NCBI GenBank assembly: GCA_964652565.1
Contig: CAZZEC010000003.1
Coordinates: forward strand, 1 to 64,000
Reading direction: 5' to 3'
DNA from: JBCCTX01 sp964652565
GTDB taxonomy: Bacteria; Bacteroidota; Bacteroidia; J057
DNA: 64,000 nucleotides
Part shown: positions 26,654-35,530 of the stretch, one piece after another
How the letters are laid out: each line of letters begins with the position of its first letter
Position numbering within the stretch: position 1 is the first letter of the stretch
Made by a program: the position numbers and the translations under genes
Notes under the pieces: model-generated
The model's database searches: none
What the model was told of the DNA's origin: nothing
What the model saw: the letters and a program-made list of their open reading frames with translations, nothing else

Positions 26654-29122
26654 TTACTCTAGTTGAAGCCTCATTTTCTTGATGCGATCTTCTAGCTTTT
26701 CAGAACTCAATCGTTCACGGTTTAGACGGTCCACGATGATGGGAAAGGCAAATGGGGTGGCTTTTTCTGGTTGACTAAATATGATACTTTGCGCATTGAT
26801 CCTTTCTAGGGCTTGTCTCAACCGGACTTCCTCCAATTGAAAATTCATAACTTCGTCGTATGCTTGTCTCAGTAGTAAATTATTGGGTTCATATTCGCTG
26901 AAAACCTGAAAAAATAACTGAGAAGAAGATTGCAGGTGTTTGTCTTTCATCTGCTTACCTGGATACCCTTTAAAAACCAACCCTGCAATACTGGCGATAT
27001 CTCTAAATCTTCTTTTAGCCATCTCCACAGCATTGATACTCGATTGAATATCTTCCGTAAGATGAGCAAGTGAAAAAATATCGGAGTCCAAAGCCTCCTG
27101 GATAGGAATCTCTGTATCGGAAAGCAATTCAAATCCATAGTCATTCATCGCTATTGAAAATGTAATAGGCTTGAATAGCGATAATCTATAGGCCATTAAC
27201 GCTCCCATTCCCTCATGAACAAACCTGCCTTCAAAAGGATACATGACCAGGTGAAAGCCCTCTTTACTGGTAAAGTATTCGATGAGAAATTCATCTTGTT
27301 TGGGTATGGCTGAGCGTGAAGCCTGAAGCTGAAGTAGGGGTTCAAGCACTTGAACTTCAATGTCTTCATACATAAGTAATGCACCCTGGTTAATTTTAAA
27401 TCTCAACATGGCCGAAAGCTGAGTTGATAGGGGCATTCTTCCTCCCATCCAGGAAGGGACCTTCCCTTTGGTTGATTTACTTCTGCGAACTTGTACCGTC
27501 ATTTCCCTGATTCTCACCAGTTCCAAGCTTCTTCCAGCAAACCAGAATACATCTCCAGGTTTGAGTTGAGACGCAAACCACTCTTCAATTGTACCTATCT
27601 TACCTCCTTTTAAAAATTTGACAGTTAGCGAGCTATCGCCAGTAATTGTACCAATTGATAGCCGGTGTCTCATCGCTACCCCTCGGTTGTTTACCTTGTA
27701 TTTCCCATCTTCGGTTACATCTACTTTTTTGTATTCGTCATAAGCATAGAGTGATTGTCCACCAGAAGTAATAAAGTCCAATAACCACTGCCATTCTTCT
27801 AATGAGACGCTTTGAAAGGAGTAAGTACGCAAAACTTCCTTATAGATTTCTTCCGGGTCAAATCCTTCAGATACCGCTAGCGTTATCAGGTATTGAATAA
27901 GTACATCAAAAGACCTAATGTAGGGTAGACGACTTTCTAATATATGTTCATGAATAGCCTTCCTGAGTGCGGCCCCTTCAATCAGCTCAAGAGAATGCGT
28001 AGGAACAAAATATATTTTACTCACTTTACCAGGCTGGTGGCCACTTCTTCCAGCTCTTTGCACAAATCTGGCTACTCCTTTGGGGCTACCTATCTGGATG
28101 ATTGTTTCTACAGGCCGAAAGTCAACACCCAAATCCAGACTGGAAGTACATACCACTGCCTTGAGTCTTTCATCGTGAATAGCTTCCTCAACCCAATCCC
28201 TCAATTCTCTACTGATAGAACCATGATGCATCGCAATGATACCGGCCAAATCCGGTTCAGCTTGAAGCAGTTGTTGATACCATATTTCGCATTGAGACCT
28301 CGTATTTGTAAAAATGAGTGTTGAGGAACTATGTTGGATAATGGGTATTACCTTTTGCAAGAGCTTGATTCCTAGATGGCCTGCCCAGGGGAAACGTTCT
28401 ATTTCATCAGGAAGTATGGAAGCCACTTCAATGTGCTTGTGTATATCAGCTTTAATGATGGTATGTGGATTACTGCGGGAGCGTTCTCCCAATAAGATTT
28501 CTGCTGCCTCTTCCATGTTCCCTATCGTAGCAGATATTCCCCAGATCTTTAATTGAGGTAGTAAACCTTTTAGACGAGAAAGCGCTAATTCCATTTGAAC
28601 TCCTCGCTTAGACCCAACTAATTCATGCCACTCATCAACGATTACGGATGTTAGATGCCGAAAATATTTGGGATACCCTTTTTGTGCCAGCAATAGATGC
28701 AAGCTTTCAGGAGTTGTAATTAAAATTTCAGGAGGGTTTTTCTTTTGACGAGTTCGCTCAGAGCTGCTTGTATCCCCAGATCTGATACCCACTTCCCAGG
28801 ATACTCCCAACCCGTCAATGGCGCGTTCTGCAGCAGCTTTAATCTCTTTTGTCAACGCACGAATGGGAGTTATCCATATCGCGTGTAATCCCTTTGATTG
28901 TTTATTCAGGTGAATATACTCCAGTAGTATAGGTATGATAAGAGAGTATGTTTTACCACTTCCTGTAGGGGCATTCACTATTCCACTTTTGCCCTGCAGA
29001 TAATCGTTCCAGGTGGCTAACTGAAAATCAAAAGGTTTCCACCCCATTTGTTCAAACCACTGAATACCAGGTTGTAAAATATCTGATGACGCTAATTGTG
29101 TTTGAACAGGCACCTTTGTCAT
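26654..29122 (-). CDS. Lhr-type DEXH helicase (ligase-associated DNA damage response type)
   Basis: A superfamily 2 helicase with motif I NAPTGSGKTYSLIIPIL, motif II VDEWHEL, motif III ISATIGN, motif V-VI TSSLDLGVDFRPVETIIQIGSPKGVARFVQRAGRSGHQPG, then Lhr-core C-terminal domains. At 822 aa with these features it matches the ligase-associated DEXH helicase group, usually encoded next to an ATP-dependent ligase, an MBL-fold exonuclease and a phosphoesterase. None of these partners is next to it here: the upstream gene is flippase-like and the downstream neighbour is murQ on the other strand. Confidence 0.9.
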   Translation of the reverse strand: MTKVPVQTQLASSDILQPGIQWFEQMGWKPFDFQLATWNDYLQGKSGIVNAPTGSGKTYSLIIPILLEYIHLNKQSKGLHAIWITPIRALTKEIKAAAERAIDGLGVSWEVGIRSGDTSSSERTRQKKNPPEILITTPESLHLLLAQKGYPKYFRHLTSVIVDEWHELVGSKRGVQMELALSRLKGLLPQLKIWGISATIGNMEEAAEILLGERSRSNPHTIIKADIHKHIEVASILPDEIERFPWAGHLGIKLLQKVIPIIQHSSSTLIFTNTRSQCEIWYQQLLQAEPDLAGIIAMHHGSISRELRDWVEEAIHDERLKAVVCTSSLDLGVDFRPVETIIQIGSPKGVARFVQRAGRSGHQPGKVSKIYFVPTHSLELIEGAALRKAIHEHILESRLPYIRSFDVLIQYLITLAVSEGFDPEEIYKEVLRTYSFQSVSLEEWQWLLDFITSGGQSLYAYDEYKKVDVTEDGKYKVNNRGVAMRHRLSIGTITGDSSLTVKFLKGGKIGTIEEWFASQLKPGDVFWFAGRSLELVRIREMTVQVRRSKSTKGKVPSWMGGRMPLSTQLSAMLRFKINQGALLMYEDIEVQVLEPLLQLQASRSAIPKQDEFLIEYFTSKEGFHLVMYPFEGRFVHEGMGALMAYRLSLFKPITFSIAMNDYGFELLSDTEIPIQEALDSDIFSLAHLTEDIQSSINAVEMAKRRFRDIASIAGLVFKGYPGKQMKDKHLQSSSQLFFQVFSEYEPNNLLLRQAYDEVMNFQLEEVRLRQALERINAQSIIFSQPEKATPFAFPIIVDRLNRERLSSEKLEDRIKKMRLQLE

Positions 29123-29191
29123 ATGTGTTTTTCATTTATACGAAAAACGTAGAGGGGTTGTAGAATGTTTGGAGCTAAAGTAATCAGGAGG

Positions 29192-30010
29192 TTACTCGAC
29201 GGATTTTACTGGATTAAGAGAATTTATAAAAGGCATGAGTAGAAGCGAAATAAGTCCTACTATAATAACGAGTAAGGTCTGAGCAGTCCAAATGATCCAA
29301 CCAAAAGCAAGCCCTTCATTTTTGTCAACACCATACATAGCAAGGGTAATCATAACCATAATTGGGAAAGCACCCAGTCCCCCTTGAACGATAATAAAGG
29401 CAAAGCTGGCCGTTACAAACGTAACCAGAACGGCTTCTACAGGCACATCTTTAATACCAGGTAAACTGAATATCGCTACGTAGAACATCATGATATACAT
29501 GAACCATATGAATACCGTATGAAAAATAAAATACCACTTATGTTCCATCTCGTATATGCTTTTCATTCCCTCCCACAAGCCTACAAATATGTGTTTAATT
29601 TTAGTGATAAATGGATGATTGGATCTTCTGAGAATAAAAATAAATCCTATCAGTGCCACAATGCCGATGGATAGCACAATCATTATGGTCCATGTTGAAG
29701 GGAGCTTTGCAAGGATTGCATCCATCATGGATTCCCCTTGAAGCGTAGAATCTGGGTTATCAGAAATATCCTGAGCGGAGAGGTCCTGGTTGAGCAGTGT
29801 AAACAAGTTGTCAAACTGAGAGATAATGGCAATCCCCATGATGATGAGAAGCATGAGCATGTCTGCAATACGTTCTGCGATTACGGTTCCAAACAATCTT
29901 TCAAAAGGCAAGTGCTCATATCTGGCCATAACGGCACATCGGGAAGCCTCTCCTAGTCTGGGTATAGCTAGATTGGCCAGGTAACCAATCATTACAGCAA
30001 AGAAACTATT
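29192..30010 (-). CDS. flippase-like / lysylphosphatidylglycerol synthase membrane domain protein, 5' part lost in gap
   Basis: This is the C-terminal 272 residues of an integral membrane protein of the YbhN/AglD/MprF-membrane-domain family (UPF0104). The family signature is at the beginning of what is left: SFFAVMIGYLANLAIPRLGEASRCAVMARYE, then TVIAERIADMLMLL, followed by about five more hydrophobic segments. Full-length members have about 330-350 residues, so about 60-80 N-terminal residues are missing in the 100-N gap. The apparent continuous 520-aa frame across the N run is an artefact and must not be read as one protein. Confidence 0.8.
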   Translation of the reverse strand, partial: NSFFAVMIGYLANLAIPRLGEASRCAVMARYEHLPFERLFGTVIAERIADMLMLLIIMGIAIISQFDNLFTLLNQDLSAQDISDNPDSTLQGESMMDAILAKLPSTWTIMIVLSIGIVALIGFIFILRRSNHPFITKIKHIFVGLWEGMKSIYEMEHKWYFIFHTVFIWFMYIMMFYVAIFSLPGIKDVPVEAVLVTFVTASFAFIIVQGGLGAFPIMVMITLAMYGVDKNEGLAFGWIIWTAQTLLVIIVGLISLLLMPFINSLNPVKSVE

Positions 30011-30110
30011 NNNNNNNNNNNNNNNNNNNNNNNNNNNNNNNNNNNNNNNNNNNNNNNNNNNNNNNNNNNNNNNNNNNNNNNNNNNNNNNNNNNNNNNNNN
30101 NNNNNNNNNN
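30011..30110. other. assembly gap (100 N)
   Basis: Exactly 100 undetermined bases, the usual placeholder for a scaffold gap of unknown length. It separates the start of the flippase-like gene from the end of the ceramidase-like gene; from the family lengths, a few hundred bases are probably missing. Confidence 0.98.
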
Positions 30111-30748
30111 ACAGCTCCAAACACGTGCCATAAAAAATGCGTGCCCATGGGAAGCCATTCCCATGGGTCGGCAATTCTAAAAAATATGGCGATAATGAAA
30201 GCCATTAATGCATATATAACGTATTCTATCTTATGAAATTTTGTGCGATAAATAAGTAAAGCTGTAGGTATAAGAACTATGAGTGCCATCCATATATAAT
30301 TCACACTGACCGCCATAGAAATAGGTACCCATCCAGTTCGCAAAATAGAAAACTGAACCATTATGGATCCTGCCAGTACTGTCAAAGCCACTATCCAGCT
30401 TTTACTTAGCAGTACAATAAAGTAAATACTAGCTGCTAAACACAAAATCATGATGGGTAACCAATCCATATAAAGGAAAAAAGGAGAAGCGCGAAATGCG
30501 TGATAGATGGTACCACCTACTCCTCCTACAGCTAACATTCCTGTAGAAATACTAACAAATCTGTATTGATGATAAGTACCCCTTAATTTAATCGCCCAAT
30601 AAGCAACGATAAAAAGGAAAATGCCTGCTGAGGCAGCATTCCATGGCTCTACAATCCATTGACCTAAGTTAGTTTCAGTATATAGTGGACCTCCATCCCT
30701 TTGGCGCATTTCTCTTAGCGTCGTTTGCAACAAAATAAACCCTAGCAT
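30111..30748 (-). CDS. ceramidase-like (CREST superfamily) membrane hydrolase, 3' end lost in gap
   Basis: The N-terminal about 210 residues of a seven-helix membrane protein of the alkaline ceramidase/PAQR (CREST) type. It has GQWIVEPWNAASAGIFL, then GGTIYHAFRASPFFLYMD and a C-terminal HFLWHVFGA, matching the spaced Ser/His/Asp and HxxxH metal-site positions of that superfamily. Only the last few residues should be missing. The start is uncertain: TTG 30754, ATG 30748 or ATG 30709 (MRQRDGGPLYTE, which best fits the family length). The substrate is unknown; such proteins are often annotated simply as hydrolases. Confidence 0.7.
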
Positions 30749-31692
30749 ATCCAATATTAAAAATTTGGGACAATATTAAACCTTTTTAATAAGTCGGACA
30801 ATGGAATTAATGTTTTAATATTAAACTTTTAGAGCTTTGTGGTAAATATATGTACCAAAGGGTTTAGTAAATAATTTCTCCTCTTCTTTAGCAATTCATA
30901 TATGTAAAAATGTAAAGTTTGGACTTAGTAATGAAAGTCATCTTTAGAAAGTGAAAAATAGAGATAATAGTATTGTATATTATCTTTTGAGGGTCAAAAG
31001 TGAGAAAACATGAATTTGAGAGTAGTTAAATTTATTTATAAGCAGATTTATTATTGGAAAAATGTGAATCTGTAATAAAGAGCCGCTGGAATATGATAAA
31101 TGATATAAAAATACTAAATCAAGTATAGTCAGACAGAGAGTATCTACTGACAACTGATTATATCTACATCTTTTACTACATAATTTTCCAGATTGCTTAC
31201 GTGCGCTTATCTATTTTCATAGTATAATATTTCATATTAATATATTTCTGATTTACAGGGTGTTACATTATGAGGCTTTCAATATTCACCTACTAAGCTA
31301 CATGTAATATCACGAAAAATGTCAAGGCTAAAGATAGAAGCTGGATTTATTAAAAGTAAAGCTAAAAAAGCTCCAGGAAATGATTTTATAGAAGTAAATA
31401 TTGTAATCTGTATATAATTGCTTGATAAAAATCCCAAGCGTTATTAAAAAAATGATCTTGAAATAAGATAAAAATGATTAAGTTGTGTGAAAAATAATAA
31501 ATAGATTATCATACGCTGATTAAATTGATAAAATTTGCTATTTTACTAGGAGATAACTATTAAATTAAAATGGTTGATTAAATTAATTTGAAAAATCACA
31601 ACTTTACATCTACATTTATACGTGATATGTTAAAATATCTCATAGGAACATGAAATATCAGGGCTCGGATTATGAAAAAGTGCTCAAAATAT

Positions 31693-31721
31693 AAAAAAGG
31701 CGTGGATAAGAAATCCACGCC
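31693..31721 (-). terminator. Rho-independent terminator, leftward, with no gene in front of it
   Basis: On the minus strand the hairpin GGCGTGGAT-TTCTT-ATCCACGCC (9-bp perfect stem, 5-nt loop) is followed by six T. On the plus strand only two T follow the stem, so it points left. The nearest protein gene that could use it would lie at higher coordinates on the minus strand, but there is none, so it suggests an untranslated leftward transcript. Confidence 0.8.
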
Positions 31722-31855
31722 TTCGCGAGTAAAAAAGTAAGTAGTAGTGTATGCCTTTTAAGTATCTACTGGTAGCAGTAGAAGTGAAAGCTTCAGGCCC
31801 CTATTGATATGAAATCAAAAAGTATAATCACAGTAGTAAATTAGGTATATAGCTA
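31693..31855 (-). ncRNA. candidate small RNA upstream of the orphan terminator
   Basis: Read leftward, about 160 nt end in a clear terminator and contain a hairpin TCTACT-GCTACC-AGTAGA (31765-31782) enclosed by GCCT (31795-31798) and AGGC (31752-31755). No ATG-initiated ORF precedes the terminator on this strand. The 5' end is a guess; a weak -7-like AAATTTTG lies near 31859-31866. No known RNA family is recognised. The evidence is mainly the orphan terminator. Confidence 0.3.
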
Positions 31856-32171
31856 TTTAGCAAAATTTCACGGGATAAGCAAACAATTTGGAAGGAAAAA
31901 GCAAGTTTGTGTAATCATCTCTCTACGAAAACTAGAGATAAATGTTTTGATGATATTTGATATTTTACTAGATTAGTTATCTACTTAGTCAATCAAGCAT
32001 TCGTATGGCAACTATTTTGAGATTAAATATGAATCTATTATAATTGCAGTCTCATTAATGCTTATTCCTTATTAATTAGCCTAAAAGATTACAAAATTTT
32101 AAATATGATTTAGAAATTACTTACTAAACCATCGCTTAAGTATTATTTTACACTAACCAAAAGTTTTACTA

Positions 32172-35100
32172 ATGAAAAAACTATTACTAACGATTGTCGT
32201 TACGGCAATGTCGTCAGTTGTGCTATGGGCTCAACAAAGCGTAACTGGAACAGTTACAGAAGAAACAGGCGATCCGCTTGTAGGTGTAGCTGTATTGATT
32301 AAAGGTACCACCATAGGTGCCTACACAGATGAAGGTGGAAAATATTCCATCGATGTTCCCTCCAATGCCACTACCCTGGTATTTACGTATGTAGGTAAAA
32401 AGACCATTGAAGAAGTGATCAATGGTAGAAGCTCCATTGATGTAAACATGGAACCTGATGATATGCTGCTGGATGAAGTCGTCGTAACAGCATTGGGGGT
32501 AACCCGTGAAAAACGTGCATTGGGATACTCTGTGCAAGAGATTGAGAGTGAAACCTTTGTCGTAGGTGCTCCTACAACCAATGCGATCAACAATCTTCAA
32601 GGTAAGGTTGCAGGTGTGAAAATCACAGGTGCAACTACCATGGGCGGATCTGCTAGTATTTTGATTCGTGGTGCAAACTCTATCACAGGTAATAATCAGC
32701 CATTATTCGTAGTCGATGGTACGCCTATCGATAACTCGAATTTTAACACTTATGGAACACAACGTGGTGGTGGAGGTACTGACTTTGGTAACCCCGCCAT
32801 GGATATTAATCCTGATGACATTGAATCAGTTACCGTTCTAAAAGGTCCTTCAGCAGCAGCTCTGTACGGAAACCGTGCATCAAATGGGGTAATCCTTATC
32901 ACTACTAAGTCTGGTAAAGGATCTAAAGGAATTGGAATTAGCGTGAATTCTTCTGTCACTATGGATGAAGTTTTTATACTTCCTGAGTACCAGAACGAAT
33001 ATGGTGGAGGATATAAGCAGACATTTGACAACTTTACATATGATCCTACGCGTCATCCAGCAGAATGGGCTGCTTGGGATGGTCAGCCCATGGTAAATTA
33101 TGCTGCAGATGAAAGCTGGGGACCTAGAATGGATGGTCAGCTCGTGAGACAGTGGTATAGCTGGTATCCCGATGATGCCGATTATGGACAAATGACTCCT
33201 TTCTCCCCAAGTCCAAGTAATATCGAAGACTTCTACGATACGGGGGTAACGCTTTCTAACAATATCTCATTGACAGGAGGAAATGACAAGGCAAATGCGA
33301 GATTGTCCTACACAAACCTGTATCAGGAAGGTACAATCCCTAATAGCCAAATGGAGCGTAACACTGTTGCGTTGAACGCTGGTATCAAGCTTACAGATAA
33401 GTTGAGTGTATCTACTCGTATTAACTATGTAAATACTGAAACATTTGGTCGTCCTGCAACTGGATATAGTGCAGATCAGGGTAACGTAGTCACAAGTTTC
33501 AATCAGTGGTTCCAGCGTCAGTTGGACATGGAGAGATTAAGAGACTACAAAACTGCTGATGGAGTTGACCGTACATGGAATATCAAGAGTCCATCTGACC
33601 TGGATCCATTGTACTGGGAAAATCCATTCTGGGTATTGTTTGAATCTCCCACCGAAGACTCTCGCGAGCGTGTATTCGGAGACGTAAACATTTCTTACAA
33701 CATCCTTCCAGGATTGACTGCCAATGGATGGATTCGTAGAGACTTCTATACAGATCGTAGAGAGATGAGAATAGCATCTGGATCTATACCTGTAGCAGAA
33801 TATTCTGAAGACGTACGCGACGTAAATGAGACCAACTTTGAGTTCTTGTTAACTTACAATAAGTATATATCTGACGATTTCTCTATAGCTGTAAACTTGG
33901 GTGCAAACTCTCGTAAGCAAAGCTATTTCAGAAACTTTGCCTCAACTGTAGGTGGGTTGAATGTACCTAACTTCTTCAACCTGGATGCTTCAATTGATCG
34001 GCCAGCTGTGAATGATTACAGTGAAGAGAAAGAAGTAAATAGTGTATATGGTAGCGCAAATATCGGGTGGAAGAATATGTTATTTGTCGACGCTTCATTG
34101 CGTAATGACTGGTCTTCTACATTGCCTTCTGATAATAACTCTTATTTATATCCTGCGGTAACAGGTAGCTTCGTATTATCTGAATTGTTACCCAACAAGG
34201 ATATGATCTATGCAAAACTTCGCGCTGGATGGGCTCAGGTAGGTAATGATACAGATCCATATCGCTTGGGAATCATCTATTCATCTGGAAACCCATATGG
34301 TAGCAACCCTGCTTTTACTGTTCCTAATAGACTAAACAACAGTGAACTTGTACCAGAGACAACTACTTCTCTTGAGTTTGGTGCTGAAGTGAGATTCTTC
34401 AATGGACGTTTGGGATTAGATGTTACATACTATGATGTAGAAACGATTGATCAGATTCTTCCGCTATCTGTTTCATCTACTAGTGGATTCAGCTCTACGA
34501 TTGTAAACGCTGGTAAAATGACGAATGAAGGATGGGAAATAGCTTTAAATGCTACTCCTGTACAATTAGGAGATTTCCGTTGGGATATCGCAATTAACTG
34601 GGCACGTAACCGCAACGAAGTAATAGAATTGGCTGAAGGACAAGATAACTATATTATTGCATCTTGGGGACCCTCTATCAATGCTCGAGTAGGAGAACCT
34701 TACATGACAATTGTTACTGATGGATTTGCTTACTATGACGAAAGTGTAGAAGGAAATATCAATGAGGAAACCGTTTTTGGGGATGAAAGCAAGCGTATCG
34801 TTGAAGCAGATGGTAACTATAGAAGAATTACTAATAAAGTGCTAGGTTCTGTGTTACCAGACTGGACAGGTGGTGTTGTGAATACATTCTCTTATAAAGG
34901 AATATTACTGAGTGCTGTAGTTGACTTCCAGAAAGGTGGACTTCTATACTCTGTATCTAACCGCTATGGTCAGTACTCTGGTCTTATGGCTGAAACTGTA
35001 GGAACCAATCCTAATGGAAGACCTATCCGCGATGAAGTATCTGAAGGTGGTGGCGTATTACCTGTAGGTGTTACAGTAGAAGGAACTCCTAATACTACTT

Positions 35101-35405
35101 ATGTAGATGCACAAGAGTACTTCAAAAACCTACGAGTACGTCGTGAGAACTACGTATATGATGCAAGCTTCGTTAAATTCCGTGAAGTGAGATTGTCTTA
35201 TTCACTACCTAGTAGTATCATCAACAGTCTTCCTTTCCAGGGAATTACATTGGCTTTCGTAGGAAGAAACCTGGCTATCCTACACAAGAATGCACCTAAT
35301 ATTGATCCGGAAAATGCATACGGAAGTGGTAACATTCAGGGATTTGAAAATGGACAGCATCCATCTGTAAGATCTCTCGGATTTAACCTTCAATTGAAGC
35401 TCTAG
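32172..35405 (+). CDS. SusC/RagA family TonB-linked outer-membrane transporter
   Basis: The barrel half of a SusCD nutrient importer. It has a signal peptide ending in LWAQQ (about 21-22), a carboxypeptidase-regulatory-like domain (about 23-95; VTGTVTEETGDPLVGVAVLIKGT), the LDEVVVTALG motif, a plug (NAINNLQGKVAGVKITG, SILIRGANSITGNNQPLFVVDGTPI, LKGPSAAALYGNRASNGVILITTK) and a C-terminal barrel. The length of 1077 aa is typical. It is followed by susD after 125 bp that form a stem-loop. The substrate is unknown; no polysaccharide-degrading enzyme is adjacent, so a peptide or other oligomer is as likely as a glycan. Confidence 0.95.
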   Translation: MKKLLLTIVVTAMSSVVLWAQQSVTGTVTEETGDPLVGVAVLIKGTTIGAYTDEGGKYSIDVPSNATTLVFTYVGKKTIEEVINGRSSIDVNMEPDDMLLDEVVVTALGVTREKRALGYSVQEIESETFVVGAPTTNAINNLQGKVAGVKITGATTMGGSASILIRGANSITGNNQPLFVVDGTPIDNSNFNTYGTQRGGGGTDFGNPAMDINPDDIESVTVLKGPSAAALYGNRASNGVILITTKSGKGSKGIGISVNSSVTMDEVFILPEYQNEYGGGYKQTFDNFTYDPTRHPAEWAAWDGQPMVNYAADESWGPRMDGQLVRQWYSWYPDDADYGQMTPFSPSPSNIEDFYDTGVTLSNNISLTGGNDKANARLSYTNLYQEGTIPNSQMERNTVALNAGIKLTDKLSVSTRINYVNTETFGRPATGYSADQGNVVTSFNQWFQRQLDMERLRDYKTADGVDRTWNIKSPSDLDPLYWENPFWVLFESPTEDSRERVFGDVNISYNILPGLTANGWIRRDFYTDRREMRIASGSIPVAEYSEDVRDVNETNFEFLLTYNKYISDDFSIAVNLGANSRKQSYFRNFASTVGGLNVPNFFNLDASIDRPAVNDYSEEKEVNSVYGSANIGWKNMLFVDASLRNDWSSTLPSDNNSYLYPAVTGSFVLSELLPNKDMIYAKLRAGWAQVGNDTDPYRLGIIYSSGNPYGSNPAFTVPNRLNNSELVPETTTSLEFGAEVRFFNGRLGLDVTYYDVETIDQILPLSVSSTSGFSSTIVNAGKMTNEGWEIALNATPVQLGDFRWDIAINWARNRNEVIELAEGQDNYIIASWGPSINARVGEPYMTIVTDGFAYYDESVEGNINEETVFGDESKRIVEADGNYRRITNKVLGSVLPDWTGGVVNTFSYKGILLSAVVDFQKGGLLYSVSNRYGQYSGLMAETVGTNPNGRPIRDEVSEGGGVLPVGVTVEGTPNTTYVDAQEYFKNLRVRRENYVYDASFVKFREVRLSYSLPSSIINSLPFQGITLAFVGRNLAILHKNAPNIDPENAYGSGNIQGFENGQHPSVRSLGFNLQLKL

Positions 35406-35427
35406 ATTTAGATAATGTGATATCTAC

Positions 35428-35473
35428 GTGAGAAGCTACTTGTTTGCAATTTAAGTAGCAAATAGCTTCTCAC
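35428..35473 (+). promoter_or_regulatory. stem-loop between susC and susD
   Basis: GTGAGAAGCTA (35428-35438) and TAGCTTCTCAC (35463-35473) form an 11-bp perfect stem; inside, CTACTT and AAGTAG give an alternative inner stem. No T-tract follows, so it is more likely a partial-termination, processing or stability element that sets the SusC:SusD ratio than a full terminator. Confidence 0.65.
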
Positions 35474-35530
35474 CACAATCTCTAGATTTGTGTTACAACA
35501 ACATCTACACTAATTCTTAATTCAAAAAAG

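Larger units (their letters stand above)
30755..32171. other. AT-rich region of about 1.4 kb without protein genes
   Basis: Very AT-rich sequence upstream of susC, without an ORF that looks real. It contains one strong leftward terminator-like hairpin (31693-31721) and a second inverted repeat (31765-31782), described separately. I see no repeats shared with the rest of the window, no tRNA and no convincing susC promoter box. Confidence 0.6.

Noticed and set aside
30011..30110. Fusion protein of ceramidase-like and flippase-like domains
   Set aside because: The link consists only of undetermined bases; the two halves belong to unrelated families.
31693..31860. Amino-acid leader peptide with attenuator in front of the orphan terminator
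   Set aside because: No ATG start on the minus strand in front of the hairpin, no run of one regulatory codon, and no biosynthetic operon downstream.
32223..33191. Long opposite-strand open frames inside susC and other large genes
   Set aside because: They mirror the codon pattern of the real gene, have no family features and no own start signals.
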